This document shows positions 18,442 to 26,561 of a stretch of 40,201 nt of DNA, one piece after another. The stretch is from Microbacterium sp. (GTDB lineage: Bacteria; Actinomycetota; Actinomycetes; Actinomycetales; Microbacteriaceae). The DNA lies in NCBI RefSeq assembly GCF_011620715.1, contig NZ_WOYP01000050.1:7058-47258 (forward strand), read 5' to 3'. The notes below the pieces were generated by a model. The model did no database searches. It was not told the DNA's origin and saw only the letters and a program-made list of their open reading frames with translations. Numbering within the stretch: the first letter of the stretch is position 1; every line of letters starts with the position of its first letter. Position numbers and translations under genes: made by a program.

Positions 18442-19754
18442 GCAGGTCGGCGGCCTCTTCGAACGGCGCGGTCGAGCCGTTCGACGCGGTGGATGTCATC
18501 CGCGCGAAGCGCGATGGCGGCGTCGTGCCGGAGGACGCGCTGCGGTGGATGGTCGATGCGTACACGCGCGGCTACGTCGCCGACTCGCAGATGGCGGCAT
18601 TCGCGATGGCCGTGCTGCTGAACGGCATGGACCGTTCCGAGATCCGCGTGATGACCGACGCGATGATCGCCTCGGGGGAGCGGATGAGCTTCGCCGGCCT
18701 GGGCAAGCCGACGGTCGACAAGCATTCGACCGGAGGGGTGGGCGACAAGATCACCCTCCCGCTCGCACCGCTCGTGGCTGCGTTCGGCGTCGCCGTGCCG
18801 CAGCTGTCGGGTCGTGGCCTCGGTCACACCGGCGGCACGCTCGACAAGCTCGAGTCGATCCCGGGGTGGCGCGCCGCCCTCTCGAACGACGAGATGTTCG
18901 CGCAGCTGCGCGAGGTCGGCGCCGTGATCTGCGCGGCAGGGTCGGGCCTCGCCCCGGCCGACAAGAAGCTCTACGCGCTGCGGGATGTCACCGGCACCGT
19001 CGAGGCGATCCCGCTCATCGCCTCGAGCATCATGTCCAAGAAGATCGCCGAGGGCACCGACTCGCTCGTGCTCGACGTCAAGTTCGGCTCCGGCGCGTTC
19101 ATGCGCGACGTGGACCGCGCGCGCGAGCTGGCCCGCACGATGGTGGCGCTCGGCACCGACTCCGGCGTCGCGACCACCGCGCTGCTGACCGACATGAACA
19201 CGCCGCTCGGCCTCGCGATCGGCAATGCCAACGAGGTGCGCGAATCCGTAGAGGTGCTCGCCGGCGGCGGCCCCGCGGACATCGTCGAGCTCACGATCGC
19301 CCTCGCCCGCGAAATGCTCGCGCTGGCAGGGCTCCCCGACGCCGACGTCGAGGCGGCGCTGCGCGACGGACGCGCGATGGACGCCTGGCGCGCGATGATC
19401 GCCGCGCAGGACGGGGACCCGGATGCCGCCCTCCCGGTCGCGCGGGAGACCCATACGGTCACGGCCACGCAGACCGGCGTGCTCACGCGCATGGATGCGC
19501 TGCCGTTCGGCGTCGCCGCCTGGCGTCTGGGTGCCGGACGCGCCCGCGCGCAGGACCCCGTGATCCACGCCGCGGGCATCGACCTGCACGTCAAGCCCGG
19601 CGCTGCCATAGCCGCCGGACAGCCGCTGTTCACCTTGCTCGCCGATGATGGGTCGCGCTTCGCGCGCGCTCTGGAGGCGCTCGAGGGTGCCTGGGAGATC
19701 GGGCCGGAAACCCCGACGGCCCACCCGCTCGTCCTCGAACGGATCACGGCCTGA
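18438..19754 (+). CDS. deoA: Thymidine phosphorylase
   Basis: Phosphorolysis of thymidine or deoxyuridine to the base and deoxyribose-1-phosphate. The protein is 438 residues, normal for the family. The phosphate- and nucleoside-binding stretches KHSTGGVGDK and SGRGLGHTGGTLDKLES are intact, followed by the C-terminal PYNP domain. I start at the ATG at 18438, which overlaps the cdd stop (ATGA). The frame is open further upstream but that part is the shadow of cdd. It could act on uridine as well (pyrimidine-nucleoside phosphorylase). Confidence 0.95.
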   Translation: MSRSAASSNGAVEPFDAVDVIRAKRDGGVVPEDALRWMVDAYTRGYVADSQMAAFAMAVLLNGMDRSEIRVMTDAMIASGERMSFAGLGKPTVDKHSTGGVGDKITLPLAPLVAAFGVAVPQLSGRGLGHTGGTLDKLESIPGWRAALSNDEMFAQLREVGAVICAAGSGLAPADKKLYALRDVTGTVEAIPLIASSIMSKKIAEGTDSLVLDVKFGSGAFMRDVDRARELARTMVALGTDSGVATTALLTDMNTPLGLAIGNANEVRESVEVLAGGGPADIVELTIALAREMLALAGLPDADVEAALRDGRAMDAWRAMIAAQDGDPDAALPVARETHTVTATQTGVLTRMDALPFGVAAWRLGAGRARAQDPVIHAAGIDLHVKPGAAIAAGQPLFTLLADDGSRFARALEALEGAWEIGPETPTAHPLVLERITA

Positions 19755-19835
19755 GGCTGCGGCATCCGTTCACGATCCACCGATAGACCACGATTCGAAC
19801 CGCGCGGGCGATGGTCCCGCGCTGAGGAGACCGAC

Positions 19836-20951
19836 ATGCCGATCGACCAGCACGGCGACACCACACTGCAGGGCCTTTCGATCCGGGGCCTGCCCAAGGT
19901 GTCGCTGCACGACCACCTCGACGGCGGTGTGCGCCCCCAGACGATCATCGAGCTCGGTGATGCGGTGGGGCTCGACCTGCCCGAGAGCGACGGCGACGCC
20001 CTCGCGGACTGGTTCGCCCGGAAGAGCGACTCGGGCTCGCTGGTCGAGTACCTGAAGACCTTCGACCTCACTACGGCCGTCATGCAGACCACCGAGGGAC
20101 TCACCCGGGTCGCGCGTGAATTCGTCGAGGACCTCGCCGCGGACGGCGTGATCTACGGCGAGGTGCGCTGGGCCCCCGAGCAGCACCTGAGCCGGGGACT
20201 CAGCCTCGACGAGGTCGTCGAGGCCGTGCAGACCGGCATCGAGGAGGGCGAGGAGGCGGTCGAGCGGTCGGGTCGCGACATCCGTGTCGGACAGCTGATC
20301 ACCGCGATGCGGCACACCGACCGGTCGCTCGAGATCGCCGAGCTCGCCGTCGCGTGGCGCGACCGCGGGGCGGTCGGCTTCGACATCGCCGGGCCCGAGG
20401 ACGGCTTCCCGCCCTCGCGCCACAAGGTTGCTTTCGATTACCTCGCGTCGGAGTTCTTCCCCGCGACCGTGCACGCCGGCGAAGCCGCGGGGCTGGACTC
20501 GATCCGCTCGGCGCTCATCGACGGCCGCGCGATCCGTCTCGGGCACGGGGTGCGCATCGCGGAGGACCTGGAGGTCATCTCCCGCGCCGGCGAAGAGGTG
20601 CTCGTCCAGTTCGGCGACCTGGCGCGCTGGGTGCGCGACCGCGAGATCACCCTCGAGCTGTCGCCGTCCTCGAACCTGCAGACCGGCGCGATCTCTGCCT
20701 GGGGCGAGGAGCTGGCCGACCACCCGTTCGACCTGCTCTACCAGCTCGGGTTCTCCGTGACCGTGAACGTCGACAACCGCACGATGAGCCGCACGTCGCT
20801 CACGCGCGAACTCGCACTGCTGGTCGAGACGTTCGACTACGACCTCGACGACCTCGAGACCTTCCAGCTCAATGCCGCCGCCGGAGCCTTCCTGCCGCTC
20901 GAGGAGCGCGAAGAGCTCATCGAGCTGATCGCCGAGGGATTCGAGCGGTAG
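19836..20951 (+). CDS. add: Adenosine deaminase
   Basis: Converts adenosine and deoxyadenosine to inosine and deoxyinosine. At 371 residues it is close to the usual length. Zinc ligands His25 and His27 lie in SLHDHLDGG, the catalytic Glu is in HAGEAAG, and RLGHGVR carries the catalytic His. Near the C-terminus VNVDNRTMS replaces the common NTDDP, as I recall for actinobacterial enzymes. GAGGAG at 19824-19829 lies 6 nt before the ATG. It is 81 nt after deoA, so it is probably the last gene of the salvage run. It converges on mtlD, with an inverted repeat between them. Confidence 0.95.
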   Translation: MPIDQHGDTTLQGLSIRGLPKVSLHDHLDGGVRPQTIIELGDAVGLDLPESDGDALADWFARKSDSGSLVEYLKTFDLTTAVMQTTEGLTRVAREFVEDLAADGVIYGEVRWAPEQHLSRGLSLDEVVEAVQTGIEEGEEAVERSGRDIRVGQLITAMRHTDRSLEIAELAVAWRDRGAVGFDIAGPEDGFPPSRHKVAFDYLASEFFPATVHAGEAAGLDSIRSALIDGRAIRLGHGVRIAEDLEVISRAGEEVLVQFGDLARWVRDREITLELSPSSNLQTGAISAWGEELADHPFDLLYQLGFSVTVNVDNRTMSRTSLTRELALLVETFDYDLDDLETFQLNAAAGAFLPLEEREELIELIAEGFER

Positions 20952-20994
20952 CTGCTCGGGGCCGCTGTCCGGCAGTCGGTGAGCCCGTGTCCGT

Positions 20995-21046
20995 GTGTCT
21001 GGAATTCGGTCCCTGATCGCGCCTGTGCGCGCCATTTTCCAGACAC
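20995..21046. repeat. 52-bp inverted repeat between convergent add and mtlD
   Basis: GTGTCTGGAA (20995-21004) and TTCCAGACAC (21037-21046) are perfect 10-bp arms. Inside is a second inverted repeat, CGCGC (21018-21022) and GCGCG (21027-21031). The gene-free stretch runs from 20952 to 21131. The element could serve as a bidirectional terminator or be a copy of a small mobile palindrome. There is no U-tract, and I see no other copy in the window. Confidence 0.55.
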
Positions 21047-21131
21047 GAGCCGGCGCGGAGGCGAGTCAAACCTGAGCGCGTCAAAGCCTGCTTTCCGGTG
21101 GCGCTGGCAGCGGGCTCCGCCACCCGCCGGG

Positions 21132-22328
21132 CTACGCGAGCTCGGCCTGGCGGGCGGCCACGATGGCCTCGATCCGCGGGAAGAGCGGATGGTCGTGCTC
21201 GAGGCCGGTGACGGATGCCGTGACGGATGCCGCATCCCGGTCACGCAGCATCCTCTGCAGGTCGACGGACTCGGCGTCCTCCGAGTCGTCGAAGGCGAGT
21301 GCCGCACCCATCGCCGCGACGAGCGCATCGACGGAGAGGCCGCGCTCGGCTGCCTCGGCAGCGGGGCCGACGAAGCGCTCATGGCGGGAGAGCTTGCGCA
21401 GCGGCTGCCGCCCCACGCGCCACACGGTGTCGGGGAGGGCGGGATTGCGGAAGCGGCGCAGGATCGTCGCTCGGTAGGTGGCCAGGTCAGCGGGATCGAG
21501 CCCGTGCTTGGCGACCAGCAGGGCGGAGGTCTCCTCGAGGGCGGCCCCCACCCGGTTCGCGATGCCGGCATCGGACAGCGCGCCCGAGATCGTCTCGATC
21601 CCGGCGACCGCGCCGAAGTACGCGGTTGCGGCGTGGCCGGTGTTCACGGTGAAGAGCTTTCGCTCGATGTACGGCGCGAGGTCGTCGACGAAGTGCGCAC
21701 CCGGGATGTTCGGCGGGTCCTCGCCGAACGGCGGGCGCTCGATCGCCCACTCGTAGAAGGGCTCCACCGTGACGTCGACGCCACCGCCCTCGGGCTGGGC
21801 GGGGACGATCCGGTCGACGGCGGTGTTGGCGAACACGGCGCGTCCGGCCAGCGCGTCCCATGCGACGCCGGCGAGCGCGACGATCTCGTCACGCAGCACG
21901 TCGGTCGCGTTGATGGCGTTCTCGCAGGCCATGACCTGAAGCGGGGGAGAGGACGGGTCGCGCAGGGCGAGCCCCGCGACGATGTGCGGGGCGACGAACT
22001 TGAGTACCGTCGGGCCGACCGCCGTGGTGACCACGTTCGCGCCGGCGATCTGCTCGATCACCTCGTCGGGGTGGGTGGCGCTGTTGATCGCCCGGAAGCC
22101 GGTGACGACCGTGTCGCGACTCTCAATGGGGCTTCGCCCCACACCCCCGGCTTGCTGACGCTCGCCGCCCTCGCCGACCTCGTGCACGGTGTACTCGGAG
22201 ACGCCGTTGATGGCATCGACGAGCGGCGCGGCGACATCGGAGAACACGAGTTCGTAGCCGCCTTCGTGGAGCAGGAGCCCGACGAAGCCGCGTCCGATGT
22301 TGCCCGCGCCGAAGTGGACCGCCTTCAT
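21132..22328 (-). CDS. mtlD: Mannitol-1-phosphate 5-dehydrogenase, with an in-frame repeat insertion
   Basis: Oxidises mannitol-1-phosphate from the PTS to fructose-6-phosphate with NAD. The 398-residue protein begins MKAVHFGAGNIGRGFVG, the NAD-binding motif of the family. TTAVGPTVLKFVAPHIV and CENAINATD are also recognisable, and the C-terminal mannitol dehydrogenase domain is present. The unusual part is residues 55-70 (GERQQAGGVGRSPIES), between the conserved YTVHEVGEG and RDTVVTGFRAINS. This stretch is encoded by a dispersed palindromic repeat and keeps the frame. E. coli MtlD is 382 residues, 16 fewer. The ATG overlaps the mtlF stop by one base (TGATG). Whether the enzyme stays active is not known. 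Confidence 0.94.
   Translation of the reverse strand: MKAVHFGAGNIGRGFVGLLLHEGGYELVFSDVAAPLVDAINGVSEYTVHEVGEGGERQQAGGVGRSPIESRDTVVTGFRAINSATHPDEVIEQIAGANVVTTAVGPTVLKFVAPHIVAGLALRDPSSPPLQVMACENAINATDVLRDEIVALAGVAWDALAGRAVFANTAVDRIVPAQPEGGGVDVTVEPFYEWAIERPPFGEDPPNIPGAHFVDDLAPYIERKLFTVNTGHAATAYFGAVAGIETISGALSDAGIANRVGAALEETSALLVAKHGLDPADLATYRATILRRFRNPALPDTVWRVGRQPLRKLSRHERFVGPAAEAAERGLSVDALVAAMGAALAFDDSEDAESVDLQRMLRDRDAASVTASVTGLEHDHPLFPRIEAIVAARQAELA
22119..22166 (+). repeat. Copy 2 of the palindromic repeat, inserted in frame within mtlD
   Basis: TGGGGC (22127-22132) and GCCCCA (22136-22141) form a 6-bp stem with a TTC loop. CACCCCCGGCTTGCT follows and aligns with the copy at 31368-31396. The inferred insertion is 48 nt, so exactly 16 codons of mtlD, and it brings no stop codon. 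The exact borders are estimated from where the protein resumes the family pattern. Confidence 0.7.
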
Positions 22329-22765
22329 CAGACGCCCGCAGCCGAGACCATGCCGAAGAGCTCCTCAGCGGTCCGCGCCCGCTTGAGGTTCTCGATCTCG
22401 TCCTCGTCGGAGAAGAGGATCGCGATCTGCGACAGGATCTCGAGGTGCTCGTCGCCCTTGCCGGCGATGCCCACGACGAAGGTCACCGGCTCCCCGCCCC
22501 AGTCGACGCCGCCGTCGTAGCGGACGACCGAGAGCGCGGAATCGAGGATCGCGGCCTTGGTCTCGTTCGTGCCGTGCGGGATCGCGAGCTCGTTGCCCAT
22601 GTAGGTGGACACCGTCTCCTCGCGCTGCCGCATCGCGTCGAAGTAGGCGTCGGTCACTGCGCCGGCGGCCTCGAGGATGTCGGCGGCCTCCTTCATCGCC
22701 TCCTCGCGCGTTGCGCTGCCGGAGTGGATCCGGACCTGGCCGAGGCTCAGGACGTCATGTGCCAT
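22328..22765 (-). CDS. mtlF: Mannitol PTS EIIA component
   Basis: Soluble phosphocarrier that receives phosphate from HPr and passes it to the IIB domain of MtlA. I start at the ATG at 22765 (MAHDVLSLGQVRIH), with AAAGGAA about 6 nt upstream. The frame is open further but without family similarity. The protein is 145 residues, a single PTS EIIA type-2 domain, and the phosphorylated His64 lies in NELAIPHGTNE. It follows mtlA by 96 nt, a gap that holds a large RNA hairpin, and it overlaps mtlD by one base. No HPr domain is fused to it. Confidence 0.94.
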   Translation of the reverse strand: MAHDVLSLGQVRIHSGSATREEAMKEAADILEAAGAVTDAYFDAMRQREETVSTYMGNELAIPHGTNETKAAILDSALSVVRYDGGVDWGGEPVTFVVGIAGKGDEHLEILSQIAILFSDEDEIENLKRARTAEELFGMVSAAGV

Positions 22766-22804
22766 GATTTTTCCTTTCTTGTCGATCGGATGCGGGGGGT
22801 GAAG

Positions 22805-22844
22805 GCTGTGGAGCCGGGGGTGTCGCGCCGCCCGACTCCACAGC
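22805..22844 (-). other. Intercistronic RNA hairpin between mtlA and mtlF
   Basis: GCTGTGGAGCCGGG (22805-22818) and CCCGACTCCACAGC (22831-22844) pair over 14 positions with a single mismatch around a 12-nt loop. No U-run follows on the transcribed strand. A role in RNA processing, 3' protection of the upstream mRNA or partial termination would adjust the ratio of the membrane EIICB to EIIA, but this is inference. Confidence 0.6.
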
Positions 22845-22861
22845 GGCATCAGGACCTCGTG

Positions 22862-24421
22862 CTACGCACCATCCTGGTGCTGGTCGCGAACCAGTTCCAC
22901 GACCTCGTCGTACCGCGGCGAGTTCATGAAGTTGTCGACCGACACATGGATCGCGTCGGGCGACTGGTGCCGCGCACGATCCGTGAGCTGGTTCTGCGTG
23001 ATGACGAGGTCGGCGGTGCCGTCCAGAGCGGCGACCGCCTTGTTGAGGACGGTGACGTCATCGATGCCCGCCTTCTTGATCTTGTTGCGCAGGACGCTCG
23101 CGCCCATCGCCGACGAACCCATGCCCGCGTCGCACGCGAAGACGATGTTCTTGATCTGGCGCTCTGTCATGACGGAGGGGTCGATCCCGCCGCCGGCCGA
23201 CGTGGCCGCGCCACCGCGGAGGCCGCCGAGCGCGTCGGAGGACTTGCCCTTGGCCGCCTCGGTCTGCGTGATGGCGGCGCCGAACGCGTCATCCGTGGCG
23301 GCCATCGCCTCGAGATCGCGCTTGCGGGAGGCCCGCAGGATGATCGCCGTCAGCACGAACGTGACCGCCGCGGCGAGGACCACCGAGAGGATGACCGCGA
23401 AGTACGAGCCGTTCGCGGTCTGGGCGAGCACCGCGATGATGCTGCCTGGCGCAGCCGGAGCGCGCAGCGCGCCGCCGAGGAGCATGTTGGTGGTGACGCC
23501 GGTCGCACCGCCCGCGATGAGGGCCAGGATCACCATCGGCTTCATGAGCGCGTAGGGGAAGTACACCTCGTGGATCCCGCCGAAGAACTGGATCACGGCC
23601 GCGCCCGGAGCCGACGCGCGAGCCGCGCCGATGCCGAAGAATGTGAACGCGAGCAGCAGGCCGACACCGGGGCCGGGGTTGGCCTCGAGGAGGAAGAGGA
23701 TCGAGGAGCCCGTCTCTGCCGACTCCTGGATGCCGAGCGGCGTCAGCACGCCGTGGTTGATGGCGTTGTTGAGGAACAGCACCTTGGCCGGCTCGATGAT
23801 GATGCTGGTCAGCGGCAGGAGGTTCATCGACACCAGCCAGCTCACCGCGTTGGAGAGCACCAGCATGAGTCCGTTGACCAGGAACGCGATGGGATAGAAG
23901 CCCACCACGGCCATGACGAAGCCCCAGATGCCGGCCGAGAACATGTTGACGAGCATCTCGAAGCCCGCCTTGATCTTGCCCTCCCACAGACTGTCGAGCC
24001 ACTTCATCGTGTAGGCCGCCAGCGGAGCCATGATCATCGCGCCGATGAACATGTGCACCTGTCCGAGGGGCGCCTCGCCCTCCGGCAGCGTCGCGTTGAA
24101 CTGCGCGATCAGCAGATCCGACCCGGCGATGGCGCCCATGACGGCGATGGAGGCGACGACGCCGCCGCGGATGCCGTACACGATGTTGCCGCCCGTGTAG
24201 GCGATGATGATCGGCAGCAGGTAGTGGATGAACGGGCCGACGATTGTCGCGAGATCGGCGTTGGGGGTCCATCCGACCTCGATGAAGAACGCCGTGAAGA
24301 TGCCCCACGCGATGAGCGCGGGGATGTTCGGCATGATCATGCCGGACAGGAACGTGCCGAAGCGCTGGACTCCGACCCGGACCTTGCTCCCACCAGTGGT
24401 GGGCGTAGACGCCGTAGTCAT
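22862..24421 (-). CDS. mtlA: Mannitol PTS EIICB component
   Basis: Membrane permease that takes up and phosphorylates mannitol. The 519-residue protein has a short cytoplasmic N-terminus and an EIIC domain of about 330 residues with many hydrophobic segments. The domain opens FGTFLSGMIMPNIPALIAWG and includes the substrate-region motif GGIHEVYFPY. A linker and an EIIB domain from about residue 420 follow, and the phosphorylated Cys is at about residue 430 in VFACDAGMGSSAMG. EIIA is not fused and is encoded separately by mtlF. The ATG overlaps the ptsI stop by 4 nt (ATGA). Confidence 0.96.
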   Translation of the reverse strand: MTTASTPTTGGSKVRVGVQRFGTFLSGMIMPNIPALIAWGIFTAFFIEVGWTPNADLATIVGPFIHYLLPIIIAYTGGNIVYGIRGGVVASIAVMGAIAGSDLLIAQFNATLPEGEAPLGQVHMFIGAMIMAPLAAYTMKWLDSLWEGKIKAGFEMLVNMFSAGIWGFVMAVVGFYPIAFLVNGLMLVLSNAVSWLVSMNLLPLTSIIIEPAKVLFLNNAINHGVLTPLGIQESAETGSSILFLLEANPGPGVGLLLAFTFFGIGAARASAPGAAVIQFFGGIHEVYFPYALMKPMVILALIAGGATGVTTNMLLGGALRAPAAPGSIIAVLAQTANGSYFAVILSVVLAAAVTFVLTAIILRASRKRDLEAMAATDDAFGAAITQTEAAKGKSSDALGGLRGGAATSAGGGIDPSVMTERQIKNIVFACDAGMGSSAMGASVLRNKIKKAGIDDVTVLNKAVAALDGTADLVITQNQLTDRARHQSPDAIHVSVDNFMNSPRYDEVVELVRDQHQDGA

Positions 24422-26130
24422 GGCTGTGTCACTTTCTGTTGGGTTTCGCTGAGGGTCGTGGTGGTGGTTGCGGCGGCGCGCGCCGCCGCTCTTGCAGAGG
24501 CCGCGCCGTTCGCGGCCAGGGCTGCCTCGGCGATGACTCGGGCATCATCGAGGGAGTATTCGAGCAGTGATGCCCGCACGTCGGCGAGCGCAGTGGGTGC
24601 CATCGACAGGCTGGTGGCCCCGAGGCCCACCAGCACGACGGCCAGCAGCGGGTCCGCCGCCGCTTCGCCGCAGATCCCGACCGGCTTGCCCAGAGTGCGT
24701 CCCGCGTCGCCGACCTCGCGGATGAGGCGGAGCACCGCGGGGTGCCACGGATCCTGGAACGCGGCGACCGAGCCGAGGAGCCGGTCCGCGGCCAGCGTGT
24801 ACTGGGTCAGGTCGTTGGTCCCGATCGAGGCGAAGTCGGCGTCGACGAGGATGCGGTCCGCCAGCAGCGCCGAGGAGGGGACCTCGACCATGACGCCGGC
24901 GGTCCTGATGCCGTAGTCGCGGGCGATCTCGGTGAAATACTCGGTCTCCTCGACGGTGGCCACCATGGGGGCCATCACCCAGAGGTCGGCTGCTGTCCCG
25001 AGAGCGGCGACGGCGGCATCCGCCTCGGCGAGCGCTGTCAGCTGCTCGCGCAGGATGTCCTCGCTCGCGCGGAGCGCCCGGATGCCGCGCAGGCCCAGGG
25101 CCGGGTTCTCCTCGTGCGCATCGTTGAGGAAGGAGAGCGGCTTGTCGGCTCCCGCGTCGAGCACGCGCACGACGACCTTCTTGCCGGGGAACGCCGACAG
25201 CAGCCGGATGTACGACTCCCGCTGCTGCTGGACCGTCGGTGCCTGGCTGGCGCTGAGGAACAGGAACTCGGTGCGGAACAGGCCGACACCCTCCGCGCCG
25301 AGCGCGACGGCCTCCGCGGCGTCCTCCGGCTTTCCGAGATTCGCCAGCAACGGCACCGGGGTGCCGTCGTTCAGGGCTCCCGGTGTGATCGGGGCCGATG
25401 CCGCCGATGCCCGGGCGTCGGCGCGGTTCTGCGCACGTTCGAGCTCCTCGGGCGTCGGCTGGGTCGTCACGACGCCGGCTGCGGCATCCACGATCACCAT
25501 CTCGCCCTCGACCAGATCCTTCGCCGACACCGCTCCCACGACCGCGACGATCGACTTCTCGCGGGCCAGGATCGCCGTGTGCGAGGTCGGACCGCCTTCG
25601 GTCGTGATCAGGGCGAGCACCTTGTCGAGGTCGAGAAGCGCGGTGTCGGCCGGCGCGAGGTCCTTCGCGACGAGCACGAACGGATACCCGGGGTCGGGCA
25701 CGCCGGGAGCCGGCACGCCGCGCAGTCGCGCGATGACCCGCTGGGCGACGTCGTCCAGATCCGCGGCGCGTTCGCCGAGGTATCCGCCCATCGCGGTCAG
25801 CGTGTCGCGGAACGATGCGAACGCATCGTGCACGGCGAACTCAGCGGTCTTGCCGGCCGCGATGCGCGCGTCGATCTCGGTCTCGAGGCTCGGGTCCTCG
25901 GCCATCATGGCCTGCGCCTCGAGCACGTCCTGCGCCGCACCGCCGGCCTGTGCTCCGCGCTGCTCGAGCTCCCGCGCGACGGCGGCCACGGCATCCCGTG
26001 CCCGAGCCGTCTCGTCGGCGGCGCTGAGCTCGCTCGGGGTGTCCGCCGGTGCCGGCAGCGGCTCCGCCATACGCGCCACGGGTCCCTGTGCGACTCCGAG
26101 GCCGATTCCCACGCCTCTCAATTCAGCCAT
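24418..26130 (-). CDS. ptsI: PTS Enzyme I (phosphoenolpyruvate-protein phosphotransferase)
   Basis: Takes phosphate from phosphoenolpyruvate and gives it to HPr, driving all PTS uptake. The 570-residue protein has the N-terminal HPr-binding/phospho-His domain with the active His184 in GGPTSHTAILAR. The C-terminal PEP-binding barrel follows (GLFRTEFLFL, SIGTNDLTQYTLAADR, and the catalytic Cys in GICGEAAADP). The last 30 residues are an Ala/Thr-rich extension (ASARAAARAAATTTTTLSE) that looks unstructured. The ATG at 26130 has GGAG 7 nt upstream. Its place inside the mannitol operon ties general PTS capacity to mannitol induction. No ptsH is visible. Confidence 0.96.
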   Translation of the reverse strand: MAELRGVGIGLGVAQGPVARMAEPLPAPADTPSELSAADETARARDAVAAVARELEQRGAQAGGAAQDVLEAQAMMAEDPSLETEIDARIAAGKTAEFAVHDAFASFRDTLTAMGGYLGERAADLDDVAQRVIARLRGVPAPGVPDPGYPFVLVAKDLAPADTALLDLDKVLALITTEGGPTSHTAILAREKSIVAVVGAVSAKDLVEGEMVIVDAAAGVVTTQPTPEELERAQNRADARASAASAPITPGALNDGTPVPLLANLGKPEDAAEAVALGAEGVGLFRTEFLFLSASQAPTVQQQRESYIRLLSAFPGKKVVVRVLDAGADKPLSFLNDAHEENPALGLRGIRALRASEDILREQLTALAEADAAVAALGTAADLWVMAPMVATVEETEYFTEIARDYGIRTAGVMVEVPSSALLADRILVDADFASIGTNDLTQYTLAADRLLGSVAAFQDPWHPAVLRLIREVGDAGRTLGKPVGICGEAAADPLLAVVLVGLGATSLSMAPTALADVRASLLEYSLDDARVIAEAALAANGAASARAAARAAATTTTTLSETQQKVTQP

Positions 26131-26146
26131 CGTCTACTCCGCATCG

Positions 26147-26512
26147 TCAGTCCTCTTCCTGTCGAACGTCTTCAGCCGCGCCGCGCGCTGTCCGGAAGGC
26201 TCCGCCCGGGCTGGCGACCGCTTCGCGGACCAGTGCGAGCGTGCGCGTGCCGTCCAGATCCGTGAAGATGTCGGGCGGAAGCAGCACCACCGTCGTCCCG
26301 CGCTGCGCCGCGTCGTGCTCGATGCGCTCCAGCGCGTGGGCCAGGTGCGGCCCGACGAGTACGACATCGGCTGCGTCGAGGTCGATCGGCAGCGACAGCT
26401 CGGTGCCGGCGAAGGCGGAGTACTCGAGACCCTGACCGTGCGCCGCGCGGCGCACGCGCTGAGCGACGAAGGTGCTCGACGCACCTGCACCACAGACCAC
26501 CAGGATCCTCAT
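26147..26512 (-). CDS. Small PTS EIIB-like protein (lactose/cellobiose-type fold)
   Basis: First gene of the mannitol operon, 121 residues. MRILVVCGAGASSTFVAQRV matches the P-loop of EIIB of the lactose/cellobiose class, with the phosphorylatable Cys8 in VVCGAGASST. DADVVLVGPHLAHALE fits the central strand and helix. I start at the ATG at 26512 because GGAAGG lies about 7 nt upstream; an upstream extension has no similarity. No matching EIIC or EIIA of the same class is nearby, and MtlA already has its own EIIB, so its partner is unclear. It could serve a distant transporter or signal to the divergent regulator. It ends 16 nt before ptsI. Confidence 0.8.
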   Translation of the reverse strand: MRILVVCGAGASSTFVAQRVRRAAHGQGLEYSAFAGTELSLPIDLDAADVVLVGPHLAHALERIEHDAAQRGTTVVLLPPDIFTDLDGTRTLALVREAVASPGGAFRTARGAAEDVRQEED

Positions 26513-26532
26513 CGACCCGCCTTCCTGTGGCC

Positions 26533-26561
26533 ATTCTTGTGACAACGCTGAGAGCCGACAA
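26533..26561 (-). promoter_or_regulatory. Probable promoter of the mannitol operon with overlapping dyad
   Basis: On the minus strand TTGTCG (26556-26561) is separated by 17 nt from AAGAAT (26533-26538), each matching four of six consensus bases. The leader to the ATG at 26512 is about 15 nt. A short dyad TTGTGACAA (26537-26545) lies at the downstream edge of the spacer and could be part of an operator for the MtlR-type regulator encoded divergently. The remaining sequence up to 26744 shows nothing else that I recognise. Confidence 0.5.

Noticed and set aside
19780..19815. A GATTCGAACC stretch resembling the T-arm of a tRNA on the minus strand
   Set aside because: The gap between deoA and add is 81 nt, no acceptor stem or anticodon arm can be formed, and the region includes the ribosome-binding site of add.
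22445..24916. An 823-residue open frame on the plus strand opposite the PTS genes
   Set aside because: It is Arg/His/Asp/Gly-rich without any domain pattern, and mirrors the codon structure of mtlF, mtlA and ptsI, which are clearly real on the other strand.
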